Below, in pieces: positions 1-12,169 of a stretch of 64,000 nt of DNA. Every line of letters begins with the position of its first letter. Within the stretch, counting starts at the first letter, position 1. The stretch is from Gari tellinella (taxonomy: Eukaryota > Mollusca > Bivalvia > Cardiida > Psammobiidae). The notes under the pieces were generated by a model. It was not told where the DNA came from. It searched no databases and saw nothing but the letters and a program-made list of their open reading frames with translations. Both the position numbers and the translations under genes were made by a program. The stretch is from contig OV277864.1 in assembly GCA_922989275.2 (NCBI GenBank), positions 26,795,550 to 26,859,549 on the forward strand, written 5' to 3'.

Positions 1-561
1 GCACTCAAAATTTCTAAACCAAAAATAATGTGCAAAAGTGGCCACCATTATTTAATATCTAAATCAACAATAATATGACACGTTCATTAGATTGATTTGT
101 CAGCAACTGGTTACTTTTCTGTTGGTAAAACTGTTTGTTTTATTAGTGTTTATTTTATGTTTCCCAGAAACCGTTTAGCAATAGAACTAGGGGATAACCC
201 AAAGTGTTAAACATCAATGTTTAGAATGTGTACACCAATTTGAAGCCTGAGATTAAGTCAAAAATGTTTTATTGCTGATTTTCTCTGTCTCGACCCCTTC
301 GAATAATTAGGAACCATACTAAGTGTTAGAAATGCTCTTAAGTTCCAAGTGTAAGAATGCGTTTATGTATGAAAACGAATAGATATTATTTTGACATAGT
401 TTCGATTTGTTCCTTTTCCAACGTGTTTTCCTTCTATAGAGCATTTCTTTTTAAAGTGATAAAGTGTTCCGCTACAAGCAACGCAACTGTAATGTAACTG
501 CACTAAGGTGAACTTTATTAGCTATAAAGACAAATTGAATTGCCTATTGATTGCCTGACGT
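1..561. other. AT-rich non-coding stretch
   Basis: I see no supported gene, RNA or recognisable repeat here. It ends where the first TTAA-flanked element begins. Confidence 0.5.
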
Positions 562-565
562 TTAA

Positions 566-1102
566 AGCGACTCGCAACCAGATGGTGCATTAAAAATAGT
601 AATTTGTAAATATGTGTCAAACGCTTATATAAATGGTAAAGAATTAGTTTAGGATAATAAATTCTGTTTAAAAAAATGTATTTCAATAAGAAAAAATACT
701 GGTCTCTGGTGGGATTCGAACCCGGAGCCCGGCATTGGCGGACAGAAGGCAATATAGGGGAAACCGCTTAGACCAATGGACCACGGAACTATCCGTTTAT
801 CTCGGATCGATTTAACGTATTTCAATGTGTAGCGATCGAAAGTGCATACAACTTCGTAATTCGACTCGGGTTTATGTCTGAGCCCGTGTAGAGAAGCAAC
901 AACAACAACTATACCGTCTACTAGTCGGTATAGAAAAACGATGGAAAATATCTAAAAATCTAAGATTCGGTGACGATTCTTGAAACTTTTTTTGGACTGA
1001 TCATATTTTTTTAATGTCAGAAGCCAAATAATGCCACAAATTTGCTTTTATTTGAGTATTTTATTTTATTTTGACAAGTACACCATCCGGTTGCGAGTCC
1101 CT
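566..1102 (-). mobile_element. TTAA-flanked inverted-repeat element with internal tRNA-like promoter, copy 1
   Basis: The ends are inverted repeats of about 22 bp. The right end read backwards begins AGGGACTCGCAACCGGATGG and the left end begins AGCGACTCGCAACCAGATGG. Both ends are flanked by TTAA (562-565 and 1103-1106), the signature of piggyBac-type insertion. About 130 bp in from the left end lies a tRNA-like block on the minus strand (about 700-790). A second copy at 4285-4794 has the same ends, the same TTAA flanks and the same internal order, so the tRNA-like part belongs to the mobile unit. There is no coding capacity, so transposase would have to come from elsewhere. The element could also be called a SINE that gained inverted termini. 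Confidence 0.75.
698..790 (-). ncRNA. tRNA-like Pol III promoter region (A and B boxes) inside the element
   Basis: On the minus strand an A-box-like stretch (764-783, TGGTCCATTGGTCTAAGCGG) is followed by a good B box (712-722, GGTTCGAATCC). The spacing and long middle part resemble a tRNA with a long variable arm (Leu/Ser type). The T stem pairs at only three positions and no acceptor stem closes, so this is a tRNA relic acting at most as a promoter, not a working tRNA gene. Confidence 0.65.
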
Positions 1103-1106
1103 TTAA

Positions 1107-1314
1107 ACCCTTCACTGCCATGACATCATCGATTTCAACAATTGTCGTCTGCTTTCATTTCTCAAATTCAATGTTAAGGTTTTTTGCGTTAAGAAATATT
1201 GAAATAAGTGCCAAACAGTTTGAATCCTGATTAGACGCCGCGTTACGCGGCGTCTAATCATGATTCAAACTGTTTGCAAGTAACCGTTGCACTCGGGGTA
1301 AGGCAGTGAAGGGG
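1107..1314. mobile_element. TTAA MITE, 'CCCTTCACTGCC' family
   Basis: The ends are ACCCTTCACTGCC on the left and GGCAGTGAAGGGG on the right. The TTAA flanks are 1103-1106, shared with the preceding element, and 1315-1318. The centre (about 1211-1277) is a nearly perfect hairpin in which CAAACAGTTTGAATCCTGAT and AGACGCCGCG mirror each other. The left arm carries the TTGTCGTCTGCT segment also found in other TTAA families here. It is non-coding. Confidence 0.75.
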
Positions 1315-1318
1315 TTAA

Positions 1319-3801
1319 ACTAAATTTTCCACATATCCGGTCATTGACTTCATATGCGGCTTCAATAAAATACCAAATCATTGGGTTGGCAGTGAAAGAG
1401 TTGAAGAATTTGGTATTTTAAATGGATATAATATCGGTTCGTGTATATGCAAAAGAAAGTTGCACCTACGATTGTTAAAATTATACTCACCGTGATTTGT
1501 GTTTGTTTAAATATAGGAAACTGCGGTGTTGTTATACTTTCTGGTCCTTTGGAATCATTGATTTCAGCGCATGTACAGTTGAAAGTTGAATTCCGCTTAA
1601 GCTGGTGCTAGGGGGGCGTGAGCACTGTTGCATTTTCAGTAATGCTCATGAACAGACTCAATTAAACCGAGTCTGCAATTTTCAGTATTTGCTTTTTTTT
1701 CTTTGCTTTCAAAGGATCTCCCCTTATTCAGATTTTCAAATTATTGAACAAATGCTGTTTAAACGTTTATGTCAATATAACAAACATTCGGGGTTACTTA
1801 TAGTGTTAAAATCGGCCCTGGTTGTGTAATAAGAAGAATCGAGACTAATGGTACGATGTCTTTTAATAGATTTGTAATGCTCTTGGTATGTAACTAATAA
1901 GATGTGTGGAAATAAAAGAAGAAAGTTCATGAATGAACTTCCTACATAACGTGTATCCCAGTTTAACATACATCGTACAGCCTGTCTTTAAGACAGTAAA
2001 TTAAGTAATAATTTAGGAAAGTAACATTTACCAAATTGTTTTAGCCTTGCGCCAATAATTAACAGTTGTAGCTTAAAAAAGGTTCCATTATGACATTTTA
2101 GTTACCTAACCATCAAACAGTTTACTTGGAATTATGGGTAGTTTGGTAAATACTGGTTTAAATCAGCAACCACATAGGAGCCCTCTGATCTGGATCTACA
2201 CTGTTTGCAAATATAATGGGTATACTTTTACCAGTTAACAGGTCTATGGTGTTGAAAGAGTTTATTTAGACTAAAGCGTCAGTTCTCGTGAATGTTATTT
2301 CTCTGCCTCGTTATTTCACAAGACTAGATCGCAAATAGTTTTAATTAACAATAACTGTGGTGCGCTCCTTAGACATGTCTAAACTATTTTATAACCCTGT
2401 CATTACATCTACCCAATCAAATGCTTGTTTTATCCGTTTATGGAAGGTGACTATTCAAAGCAAGATGAAAAACAATTCTAATTTCATTCCGCGATCTGAG
2501 TTAGAGCACCATAAATGAGTTTAATTAGTTCGGTTGTAATAAAAGGATTGCTACTGTATCTGAAGATATTTTTATCGGAAGATCGTTTATGAAACGGGCC
2601 AAGGATTGCAGCATCCGTTCTCGTCAATGTAATGTCACTGTCTCATTATTTCACCTGACTAGATCGCAAGCATTATGCCTAATTAAGCGTAGAAAAATAT
2701 ATACATGTATGTTCATTAACCCTTATTATGGATATCTCAATAGGTTTCAATACTAAGATTCTGCAATTGGAAAAAGAACCACGGTGATAACATCAATATG
2801 AGTTCTGATAGAAAGCATGCCGAGTTACATGGTGTCAAACCGGATTCACAGTGGCCTATCCTTTTCACTACCAATGTCGCCAAAAAGTATGCAAACAGTA
2901 TGAATTTGGCCATAAAAGAGTTAATGTTTGAATCAAACTTTGCCTGTCTGTTGCAAGAGAAGGGTAAATCAAATCATTTCTAGTGTCAGTGTCAGGACAA
3001 ACGAGGGTTGTTATTCAAATTCGTAGACTTTTGTCCTTGTTTTTCTTCGTCAACAATTACCTGATATTTACTGGTTTATTAATGATATATAACATCTTCT
3101 TACTCCGAATAGACTTTCTTTTTAAAATAATAAATATAATGGTAATAAAATGTCTCCATAACAACGCATGTAACGCTTACCGGGGCACGCCGTTTTCATA
3201 TTTTTTTTTCATCCTAAAAGCATTCCTATAAAATTGTCATTGGACGTTAATTTTCAGCTGGAAAACCTATATCACAAGAACGAGGTTATGACGCCATGCC
3301 TTTAAAATTTGATAACGATAATTTGTAGCATCGCGTTTCGACAAAGAGTTTATTGCCGAAAGCATTTTGTTAAACAAAAATGACGTCAACAGGCGACGTT
3401 GAAACAAGAACGCCCGGCTTCGGTGATTAAACTTTCAGTACAATTAGGGAAATTACATGCAGAGACTTTGATATGATTCAGAAAACTTATATGAAAACAA
3501 ATTGGTGTCTTGCAATTTTTTTCAAATGTCATGTACAGTTGGAAAAAGGATGAACCTCATTTGAAGAGAACGTGCTATGGCGGCCTCTGGGAACTGTTAG
3601 ACCAACATTCTTGAAATTTGACTCAGTGAACAAAGTAGTGACCAGTACAAAAAAAAAACATTGAGTCAACCTTAAGTGAACAGTGGTATATAGACACATA
3701 TGACAAATGGTAAAAGCACCATGAGAAATGTATCCTTCTCGCCGGCATTTACCCTGAAAAACAATTAACCTTTAACTAATTGTAAATGACACTTGACCCT
3801 C
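1319..3801. other. Long non-coding stretch with fragments of repeats
   Basis: No convincing exon or ORF was found; the short ORFs lack codon-like structure or family motifs. It contains half a palindromic core at about 2178-2210 ending TCTACACTGTTTGC and a poly-A run near 3648. Two diverged copies of a sequence of about 75 bp lie at about 2272-2347 and 2610-2685, sharing GACTAGATCGCAA. Confidence 0.5.
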
Positions 3802-4284
3802 GTATATATAACGAACAATCATTAACACTTCTACAGCAATAAAATGAGAGCATATATCACAATAAATCATTAATCTTCTATGAAAAAATTGAGAGTATAA
3901 TTATATCACTATCAATCATTAAACTTCTATACGAATAAATTGTGAGTATATATCACGATCAATCATTCAACTTCTATAGAAATAAATTGAGAGTATATAT
4001 CACTATCAACCATTAAACGTCTATACGAATAAATTGTAAGTTTATATTACGATCAAGTAGGACAAACTTCTACAGGAATATTATTTATATATTATGAGTA
4101 AATATCACGACCAATCATTAAAACTTCTACAGGAATAAATTGTGAGTATATATCACGCCCAAGTGGTAAAACTCTACAGGAATAAATTGTGAGTATATAT
4201 CATGATAAATCATTAAAATTATTTCCGAATATATTGAGATTATATAACACGATCAATCATTAAAAATTCCACAGGGATATTTAA
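3802..4284. repeat. AT-rich tandem array (about 48 bp unit), left part
   Basis: About ten diverged units carry the recurring pieces TATATCACGATCAATCATTA, CTTCTATA and GGAATAAATTGAGAGTA. The array continues at 4795 beyond an inserted mobile element. Confidence 0.8.
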
Positions 4285-4794
4285 AGAGGCTCGCAAACGG
4301 ATTTAGCATTAAAAATAGTAATTTGTAAATATATGTCAAATGCTTATATAAATGGGTAAAATTTAGTGTAGGATAATAAATTCTGTTAAAAAATGCATTT
4401 CAAAAAAAAAAGGAAGAAGCTCTGGTGGGATCGAACCCGTGACCCTCCATGCGGAGACAAACATGAAAAAAGGAAACGCCTTTACCCACGCGGCTACTGG
4501 CGCTCTCTATCTTTATTGTAGCGAATTAACGTTCTTCACTGGTAGTGATTGATAGTACATTATTCGGCTCGGGTTATGTCTGAGCCCGTGTAGAGAAGCA
4601 ACAACAACTATACCGTCTACTAACGCTATAGAAAAACGATGGAAAATATCTAAAAAAAAACTAAGATTCGGTGACGATTCTTGAGACTTTTTTTTGGACT
4701 GATCATATTTTCTTAATGTCAGAAGCCACAAATTTGCTATTATTTGAGTATTTTATTTCATTTTGACAAGTACACCATCCGGTTGCGAGTCCCT
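4285..4794 (-). mobile_element. TTAA-flanked inverted-repeat element with internal tRNA-like promoter, copy 2
   Basis: It has the same architecture as the element at 566-1102: left end AGAGGCTCGCAAACGG, right end CCGGTTGCGAGTCCCT, TTAA at 4281-4284 and 4795-4798. It sits inside a tandem array whose units resume directly after it, which shows a discrete insertion. Its tRNA-like block (about 4420-4505, minus strand) differs from copy 1 in the variable-arm region but keeps A- and B-box-like stretches. Confidence 0.75.
4420..4505 (-). ncRNA. tRNA-like Pol III promoter region in copy 2
   Basis: On the minus strand an A-box-like TAGCCGCGTGGGTAAAGGCG is followed, after a T-rich insert, by the B-box-like GGGTTCGATCCC. 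It resembles a Leu/Ser-type tRNA more closely than copy 1 does, but there is no clean acceptor stem. It is probably a tRNA relic rather than a functional tRNA. Confidence 0.6.
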
Positions 4795-5275
4795 TTAAGC
4801 ATCTATACGAATAAATTGAGAGTATGTATATCACGACCAATCATCAAAACTACCACAGACATAGATTGAGAGTATATATCACGATCAATATTTAAGCTTC
4901 TATACGAATAAATTGAGAGTATATAGCACGACCAATTATCAAAACTTCTTTAGGAATAAGTTGAGAGTATATATCACGATTAATCATAAAAACCTCTACA
5001 TAAACATATTAAGAAAAAACTTTTATAAGAATAAATTAAAAGTATATATCACGATCAATAGGTAAAACTTCTTCAGGAATAAGTTGAAAGTATATATCAC
5101 GATTAATTATTAAAACTTCTATAGGAATAAATTAAGAGTATATATCACGACCAATCATTAAAATAAATTCAGGAATAAATTAAAGGTATGAACCTAAATG
5201 TTTGTATCAGGATCGATCATTCAAACTTGTGCAGGAATGAGTTGAGAGAATGAATCAGAATCAATCAATAAATAA
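4795..5275. repeat. AT-rich tandem array (about 48 bp unit), right part
   Basis: About ten further units of the 3802-4284 array, with the same TATATCACGATCAAT and GAATAAATTGAGAGTA segments, becoming more diverged to the right. Confidence 0.8.
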
Positions 5276-5659
5276 AAACTCAACAACAATTTTACTAAAT
5301 GAACTTTTATTTGTAAAAGATCTATGTACATAACAATCAATATTGGACAAGCCTAATAATAATAACAACTTTTTTCAATCTTTGATCAACAAGTGGAACA
5401 GAAGGAAACCACATAAACAAGGATATAAACGACAAAAAGGTCACCACAAGGCATGGTATTATCACATCATCAGCATAAAAACTAGGTGTAGTTCTCAACA
5501 GCCTGTGTCATATTAACAACAAACTACCCCTTATATCATTACAACACCAATATTGAATATAATCAAATATCACAATCATGAAGTAAAGTCAAAACTGTGT
5601 TTAGGGACTATACAAAACATGCATGTCCAAAATGGCGGGCGGTAAATTAATTTTGCAGT
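5276..5659. other. Non-coding stretch, nothing recognised
   Basis: AT-rich sequence without a supported gene or repeat. Confidence 0.4.
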
Positions 5660-5872
5660 GACCCCTTCACTGCAATTTAGACAGAAATACCCGTCTGACA
5701 CAGTCGTTGCCACAGTATTGTCTGCTAATATTTTTGTCTTCTTTTTTATTTTAAAAATTTGGACATTTTATGCGTTTTCACTTATGAAACATAGAAATGA
5801 GTGTCAAACAGTTTGTACCAGGATACAAATTGTTTGCAGATATCGGTGTAAATAGCATTGGCAGTTACAAGG
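5660..5872. mobile_element. Diverged TTAA MITE related to the 'CCCTTCACTGCC' family
   Basis: The left end reads CCCCTTCACTGC and the right end GGCAGTTACAAGG followed by TTAA (5873-5876). The centre has a shortened hairpin (CAAACAGTTTGTACCAGGAT mirrored to a degenerate right arm). It is older than the copy at 1107-1314. Confidence 0.55.
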
Positions 5873-6189
5873 TTAATTAGACACCTTTCATTAGACATTT
5901 GAACATATCGATATAGTCCTACTAAACACAAATTTCACTATACAAGGTACATGCTTATAAACATGAAACGTTAACCTTGCATTATAACTCTGCAAAAAGT
6001 TGGTATTACCCACTTTGCTTAACCACATGCAATGCAATTATCACTATAACTTAATCATATTAATATTTACATCTATCAAAAGACAGTAGCAATATGATTT
6101 AAAGAGTAAATGGTCTTCCCCGATTAGGTATAACTGTATTGTCTCAAACTATACTGCTTTATCCTCAACAAGGTACCGTACATCTCTGG

Positions 6190-6332
6190 CTCCGAGGTTA
6201 AAAAACGTTTTAGTTGAGTCTGAGTGTGTTCCCAAGCATTTGATTGGTCAGATTTGAGCCTAGGCTCAAATCTGACTAATCAAATGTTTGAGAACGAGTG
6301 TAGATTCAAGTCAAAAGCTTTATAACCTCGGA
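6190..6332. mobile_element. Foldback element, long palindrome
   Basis: The two halves are inverted copies: CTCCGAGGTTA on the left answers TAACCTCGGAA on the right. The centre TTGATTGGTCAGATTTGAGC is mirrored at once. The same central palindrome recurs at 8097-8200, so it is a repeated mobile family rather than a local accident. Confidence 0.65.
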
Positions 6333-6333
6333 A

Positions 6334-6586
6334 CCTGGAGTCCGTCTTACGAAACGGCGTGCGACAAATGCGGTCGTCAGTCAAAACTTTGAAATACATC
6401 TAATTTCTGATTTCTCTGTCTAATCCTGTCTCTTTGTATCTCCATGGTATCGTCTAGAAAAGACAATTCCAAAGAGATGTCACAAGACAAGATTAAATGG
6501 AGAAATTATTATAATTGAGAATTTTACAATCTGACTTGTAAACAAAACATATTTGTTGTACAACGTTTCTTAAGACAGGCTCCTGG
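6334..6586. mobile_element. Short inverted-repeat element (about 250 bp)
   Basis: The left end CCTGGAGTCCGTCTTACGAA matches the reverse complement of the right end (CCAGGAGCCTGTCTTAAGAA) with a few changes over about 40 bp. It abuts the foldback element on its left. No coding capacity. Confidence 0.5.
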
Positions 6587-7997
6587 TGTAAATCGCTTTT
6601 CAATATAAGACGTGGTTCACAGTAAAGCAGTTGAATAATTAAGGCAGAATAATTGCTTCTTTGTATAAGTTGTGTTTTACCTTCTCCCTGTTTTAAGCAG
6701 CCATCAGTCTTTTTACAACATTAAGGATCCTTTACAATGTTCAACTGTTCTGCCAATTACTTTCCCCACGATATATGTGAGGCTGTGTGCCATCTTGTTA
6801 CTTTTCAGGTTCATACAAGGCTAAGAAATGACTGAAGAAGATTAGAAATTATCCATAGACTAATGACTTCAATCTTGTAAGGTTTCCATAGCAACAAAGG
6901 CTTTTTTAAAAACAGTCTTTTGTACATAATAATATTTCCCGGAAAAAGGTGTATCTTCAGTATAACAAACAGATATTATTTTACAAATAAATGGAAAACG
7001 TATGAAAATACTCATGCTATATATAGTGAGTCGTGTTTATAAGAACAAAGAGTGTTCATATATAACAATGTTACTAAGTGAAAAATATGGTCAACTGCGA
7101 AAAACGAATTACAGTTTGAACAATTTTGTTTCAGAAAAGTGCTGGCAATAACATTCAAGCCTTGTTTGTGGCTATTATAACGACAACCTCTGTTTGCTTT
7201 GGATATGATTTTGACAAGCATTAAGCGTGTACATTGTTACCCCGTCAGTACATGCTTGAATGTATTACAATATATGAGATTCAGTTTCAGCTGTGATATT
7301 GGTACCCTATGAAATTTTATTTGATTTAACCTTCACAATGTATTTCGTTAAATTACGTGGTAGATCTTATATATGCATGCTATGACATTCAGGGACTTTA
7401 CTGTTGATTTCACTTATTATTTTTTAGTGTTGTTTGGACTAAAATAAAATTTATTTACTATGCTGTATGGGGTGAAAGAAGTTAAAAATGTTTTACTTTG
7501 TATTTTTTTGTCACTCGAAACACGTCTTAATCTTTAACATAGGTGGCAAAAGTTTTGCAGGGAGTCTTATTGAACCTTTTTTATTTATTTTTATGCTGAA
7601 TTAAGCAGTCAACTAAGTAAAGAGACCATCCTTAATATTAACTTTTCTAATACCTGTTTGTTAAATCGATATAAGTTTGGGTTAAGCAAAATAATATACG
7701 CTATATAGTGTCACACGCGGATATTACCCATGTTGTTTACTTTTGGTGTAAATATGTAAACATAATTACTGCTGACAGTCTCAGAATACCTCTCAAATCT
7801 TATTAACTATTTAATCTTATATTAAATGAAGTGATTCAGAGAATGGGATTTCCCAACAAGCATATTGAACGATTTATCCAAGGTTCTTTTCAGTTATATT
7901 TAATTATACCCAATTATAATGACCACTGAAAAGAATACTCATTTATAGCGCAAAGTTGAATAACATAATGTGCTCTAAGCAAAGGTATTGACCTATA
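6587..7997. other. Non-coding stretch, nothing recognised
   Basis: No ORF with family motifs and no clear repeat. It ends in a simple repeat. Confidence 0.4.

Positions 7998-8032
<35 letters not shown>
7998..8032. repeat. (ATCA)n microsatellite
   Basis: About nine uninterrupted tetranucleotide copies. The preceding text (GTATTGACCTATAA) could be the tail of an old retroelement, but that is only a guess. Confidence 0.9.
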
Positions 8033-8033
<1 letters not shown>

Positions 8034-8096
8034 TAATGTCTATGAAAATATATAACTTGAAACCAAAACATATCTGGCCTATTTAGTGTTTATACA

Positions 8097-8200
8097 GCGT
8101 TTGAGTTGAGTCTGAGTTGGTTTTCAAGCATTTAATTGGTCAAATTTGAGCCTTGCTCAAATCTGACCAATCAAATATTTGAGAAACGCAACTCAAACGC
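8097..8200. mobile_element. Foldback element, second copy of the 6190-6332 family
   Basis: GCGTTTGAGTTG on the left is answered by CAACTCAAACGC on the right. The middle TTGGTCAAATTTGAGC is followed at once by its mirror. Confidence 0.65.
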
Positions 8201-10090
8201 GTTAGGCAAAGGCATGGACCCTGGATGAATTTCTGAATGTAGTACTGTAGGACAACTGTATTCCCAGTTCGAACATTAAGCAATAATGTTTTTTAATGAG
8301 TTGACCCAAACTTCACTTTATATTTCAAAAGAATTTAAAATCATGCTTAATGATTTAACAGTGTAAAAGAAACCGTCGATAACTTTATTACTTAAACATA
8401 TAAGTTTGACAAGTAAATCGAACTCTCCAAAACGTGATAAGCAGCTGGTCCTTAGACAAACATGGAAATCCCTAAAATAGGTGACACTTTAAGATACAAT
8501 TGCCTTATTGCCTAATGGTCACTTATCACATGTTTAACTGTTAAAACACAAAGCAAAGCTTTTAAATACAGCAAGTTAGGGTGGACTTCCCTTTGACACT
8601 TTACAACTAAAACTATATAAACCTTCTAAATGTTTCATGGATCGGAAACAGTAAATAACTGAATAATGTATGTCATCTTCATGAAACGTTTGATTAACAA
8701 AGACAATTGGGAACAATTGATTGGTCAAATTGGACATTTAAAAGAAAATTTCAAAATAATGAAATTTGGCGTCATAGTTTCAATAGAAAATTGTTTCAGT
8801 TTCTTTTAAATCTGAAGGATCAGCTTTTGTTTTAGGTAGGATGACTGCATAGCCCTTCTATAATCAAATTTATCTTCCAAAACAAGTAACAAACAGTTTT
8901 TGATCCTGATCAGAAGCCGCGAGGATCAAAACTCTTTGCAAATGCGGTTTATGCCGTCACTGAAAGTGAAAGGTTGAAACATGATACTTACAGTCCTTCT
9001 TCAAACTATAATCTTCCTTTTAATAGCATCAATTAGTATTTTAAGTTGTTTAAGTAGCAACAGCAATGATTGTTTATGAAACATGAATATTAAAATATGA
9101 ATATCAAATGAAGAGGGTGGTGTAATCAATGCAGACTATGTAAGTAAAACAACTAAGTGGCCAAGACTATATCTTATGCTGAGATGTTATAAACATTGTA
9201 CATGTGAAGTCACAATCAATTGAAATTGTGCAATTACTTAAATTGTTAACTGAATATATGGTTTGATGTTGATGTTTATTGCCGATGGCTGCTTAAATAA
9301 AGTTAAAGGAATGCAAAACGTCTATCAGAGATGTCTGCTTTGGTCCTCTTTATTTTCCTTATTCTTTAATTAACTGCCATCCATTTTAATATAAACAATG
9401 AAATCTTTTAAGTAGTCATACTGTTGGGGCCTTGTTGGAGCAAAATTTATTGAAGTATTTTCAATATGACCACGATGATGAGTAAACTCGGAAGTGCGAA
9501 AACTTAACTATTTATACAGTAGTTTTTCCAACTATATTTTACATTTGACATCTAGTTTTAGTTGCATTGCTCATTTTCAACAAAATATGATGCAAACAAG
9601 TAATACAGTTTTACAGTTCTATAAAAAGCAACAACTGTTGTAGAAATGATTATTAACATGACAAAATGTATAGAAAACATGATATGTAGATCAATGTATG
9701 TATATGTGTGTGAATACTATACAAAACAGTTCGTTATGACAGAGATACTTTCCTTCAATGCACACAGTGTTAATCCAGACAAACTCAGGTAAGGTATTGC
9801 ATTATGAATACTTATTGACTGATCTGAATCTTCAAATTCGCCATCCATTAGTCTTTATTCATGTGATAGAATACTTATAGAAAATGTATATTTCACGAAT
9901 CCGCATAAAAGTATAAATCACACATGCCAAGCGCTTTCACCTTTACCTCTCCAACAAACTCTAGAATACTGACCCAGTCAAAAAAGGACCCACAAAAGAA
10001 GTCAGGAGGAAAAGAGAAAACTGCAAAGGTCAGCATATAGTATAAGTGAGGGAAATATTTAATATAATTGAATGAAACAAGTATTTTTTA
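8201..10090. other. Non-coding stretch with one MITE fragment
   Basis: Only one repeat is recognisable: a palindromic-core relic at about 8890-8945 (AACAGTTTTTGATCCTGATC with a degenerate right arm GAGGATCAAAACTCTTTGC). No gene seen. Confidence 0.45.
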
Positions 10091-10740
10091 ATGATTCAAG
10101 GGCAATAAGTCCAAGATACATTCGGCGCTTTTGGAAGTTATCAAACTTGACCTAGATTTTATACCAATTAACATTTTCATTACAGTTTAGTGAAGATCCG
10201 ATACATAGTGTTCGTGTAAGAGAGCGGCTAAGGCTGAAACAGACATTTTTATTAATTCGAAGGCAATAACTTAAACATGCCTTATGCGATTATGTATTTA
10301 TCAAACTTGACCAAGATGTTATGCCATTTAACATTTTCTGTAAGTTAAGTAATGTTCCGATAAAAGTGTGTTAAAGAGCAGAAAAGGCTGAAACAGTCAT
10401 TTTAATCATGCAAGGGCAATAACTCCGACATGCCTTGGTGTTTGGAGTTATTATCAAACTTGACCTACGTTTTAAACAAATAAACAGTTTCAGCAAGTTA
10501 GGTGAGGATCCGATAAAACTGTTTGTGTTAGAGAGCGGACAAGGCTTAAACAGCCATTCTTTAATAATGCAAGGGCAATGACTCCCGACATGCCTTAAGC
10601 GATTTGAGTAATAATCGAATGTGGACTAAATTTTATACCAAATAACATGTTCAGCACATTTGATGAAAATCAGATAAAAGCTTTTTGAGTAAGAGAGCGG
10701 CGAAATAGTGTGACAGATTGCCTGACGGAGCGGGTGCCCC
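10091..10740. repeat. Tandem array of about 155-bp units, four copies
   Basis: Units start near 10091, 10252, 10403 and 10563. Each carries a CAAGGGCAATAACTCC-type opening, a TATCAAACTTGACC segment, GATCCGATA and AGAGAGCGG. I recognise this as a type of repeat common in bivalve genomes; that attribution is from memory. Confidence 0.75.
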
Positions 10741-10964
10741 TAAAACATCAATACTTAAAGGCAAAAATCAAGCATCAAACTACTTGAAACTAATTTTGAA
10801 ACTAAAGCCATGAATAATTCGAACGTGTTTGTTTGTGAAAGCAGTTACAAAGTATTTTAGACAGTTTTCATATAGGATATGCACATGTACATATAGCTCA
10901 ATGTTTTTGGTAAAGAAGCAAAAAGTGCAGACTAGGTATACACTGTTTTTCAGCATTTATTTTA

Positions 10965-11235
10965 ACCTATGCACAAAATGGTTGGTCACATTTAGCATTG
11001 GCATAAAATGTTTGCCATATCAGACCTGGGCATAAACTGTTCAACACATTTAAACCTGACATAAAATGTTTGTCACATTAAACATGCTCATAAACTGTTT
11101 GTCAACACTTTAACATAGGCATAAACTGTTCGTCAAAACCTTAACCTAAACATTAAAGGTTTGTAACATTTCAACCTAAGCATGAACTGTTTGTTTCAGT
11201 CTTTACCTTGGCATAAACTGTTTACAAAAGTCATT
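10965..11235. repeat. Tandem array of about 42-bp units
   Basis: About seven diverged copies of GGCATAAACTGTTTGTCAAC followed by a CTTTAACCT-like segment. Non-coding. Confidence 0.7.
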
Positions 11236-11299
11236 TTAAGATGACAAAATGTATAAATGGATAAAAAAAGGCAACACGAGGGACTTGAATGCATTGATA

Positions 11300-12166
11300 T
11301 CGCTCACCTGTTGTAATGGAGCATCATTGATTAACACTTGGGTTTCATCCGTATTAATCTAAATATGTTCAAATGTATAGACTATAGAGTGTAAACAATA
11401 TTGGAATACAACATATTCTAAATTAGTCAAAATCATCAGTGACAGCTAACGCTTGACACAATTAACTAATTTCAACAATAAATTGCATTTTTCAAGAACT
11501 TTTATACATTGTGTGCAAGTTCAATAAAAAACATTCAAAATTGTAGTTGCTTGACCGATTTCACTATTAATTGAACTAATTGGAGAACTTATAGCCATAT
11601 ATAATTTTACATAATTTCTTTTCAAATTCGTAAACACTAGAGGGTAAACAATACTGAAATAAAGCCTTTTCTAGCATTTCCAAGTAAATCAAGGACATAT
11701 AAATATTGCCACAGCAATATTTGCACTCCTTCAATAACTTACAGCTATAATGTATATACATTGTGTGCAAATATATAAAATCCATTGAAAACTGTAGTTG
11801 CAGGAGTGTAAACACTGTTAGATATGGTAATTTAAACACATCAATGGGCATACAACTATTAACCTATTCGTCCGGTTGCAACCATTTTCTTACTCATCCG
11901 AAAACTTGTGGTTATAAACATTCAGAGCAAGTGTGAGAAAGAGTGTAAACAATGTTAAATGACGTTTTCAAAAACTCGAAGGCAAGTATCTCTTTGACTT
12001 ATCGGTTCAATTTAAACCATAATCTATCACATCCAAACCTTTATAGTTTCATACAATCTGAACAAGGGTGTGGCCTCTAGAGTGAAAACACTTAAATTGA
12101 TGACATGCATACCGGACGTCCAAGGATTGCACAAGCTCACCATAAGCATGCTTAGGTGAGCTAAAA
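11300..12166. mobile_element. Possible long foldback repeat ending GGTGAGCTAAAA
   Basis: The left side contains CGCTCACCTGTTG and the right end reads GCTTAGGTGAGCTAAAA, an inverted pair about 860 bp apart. The right terminus is of a kind I associate with abundant bivalve repeats. The internal part contains duplicated segments (ACAATGTATATACATTGTGT-like at two places) but no coding sequence. Confidence 0.4.
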
Positions 12167-12169
12167 TAG

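Noticed and set aside
700..790. Functional tRNA gene (minus strand)
   Set aside because: No closing acceptor stem and a poor T stem; the segment lies inside a repeated mobile element.
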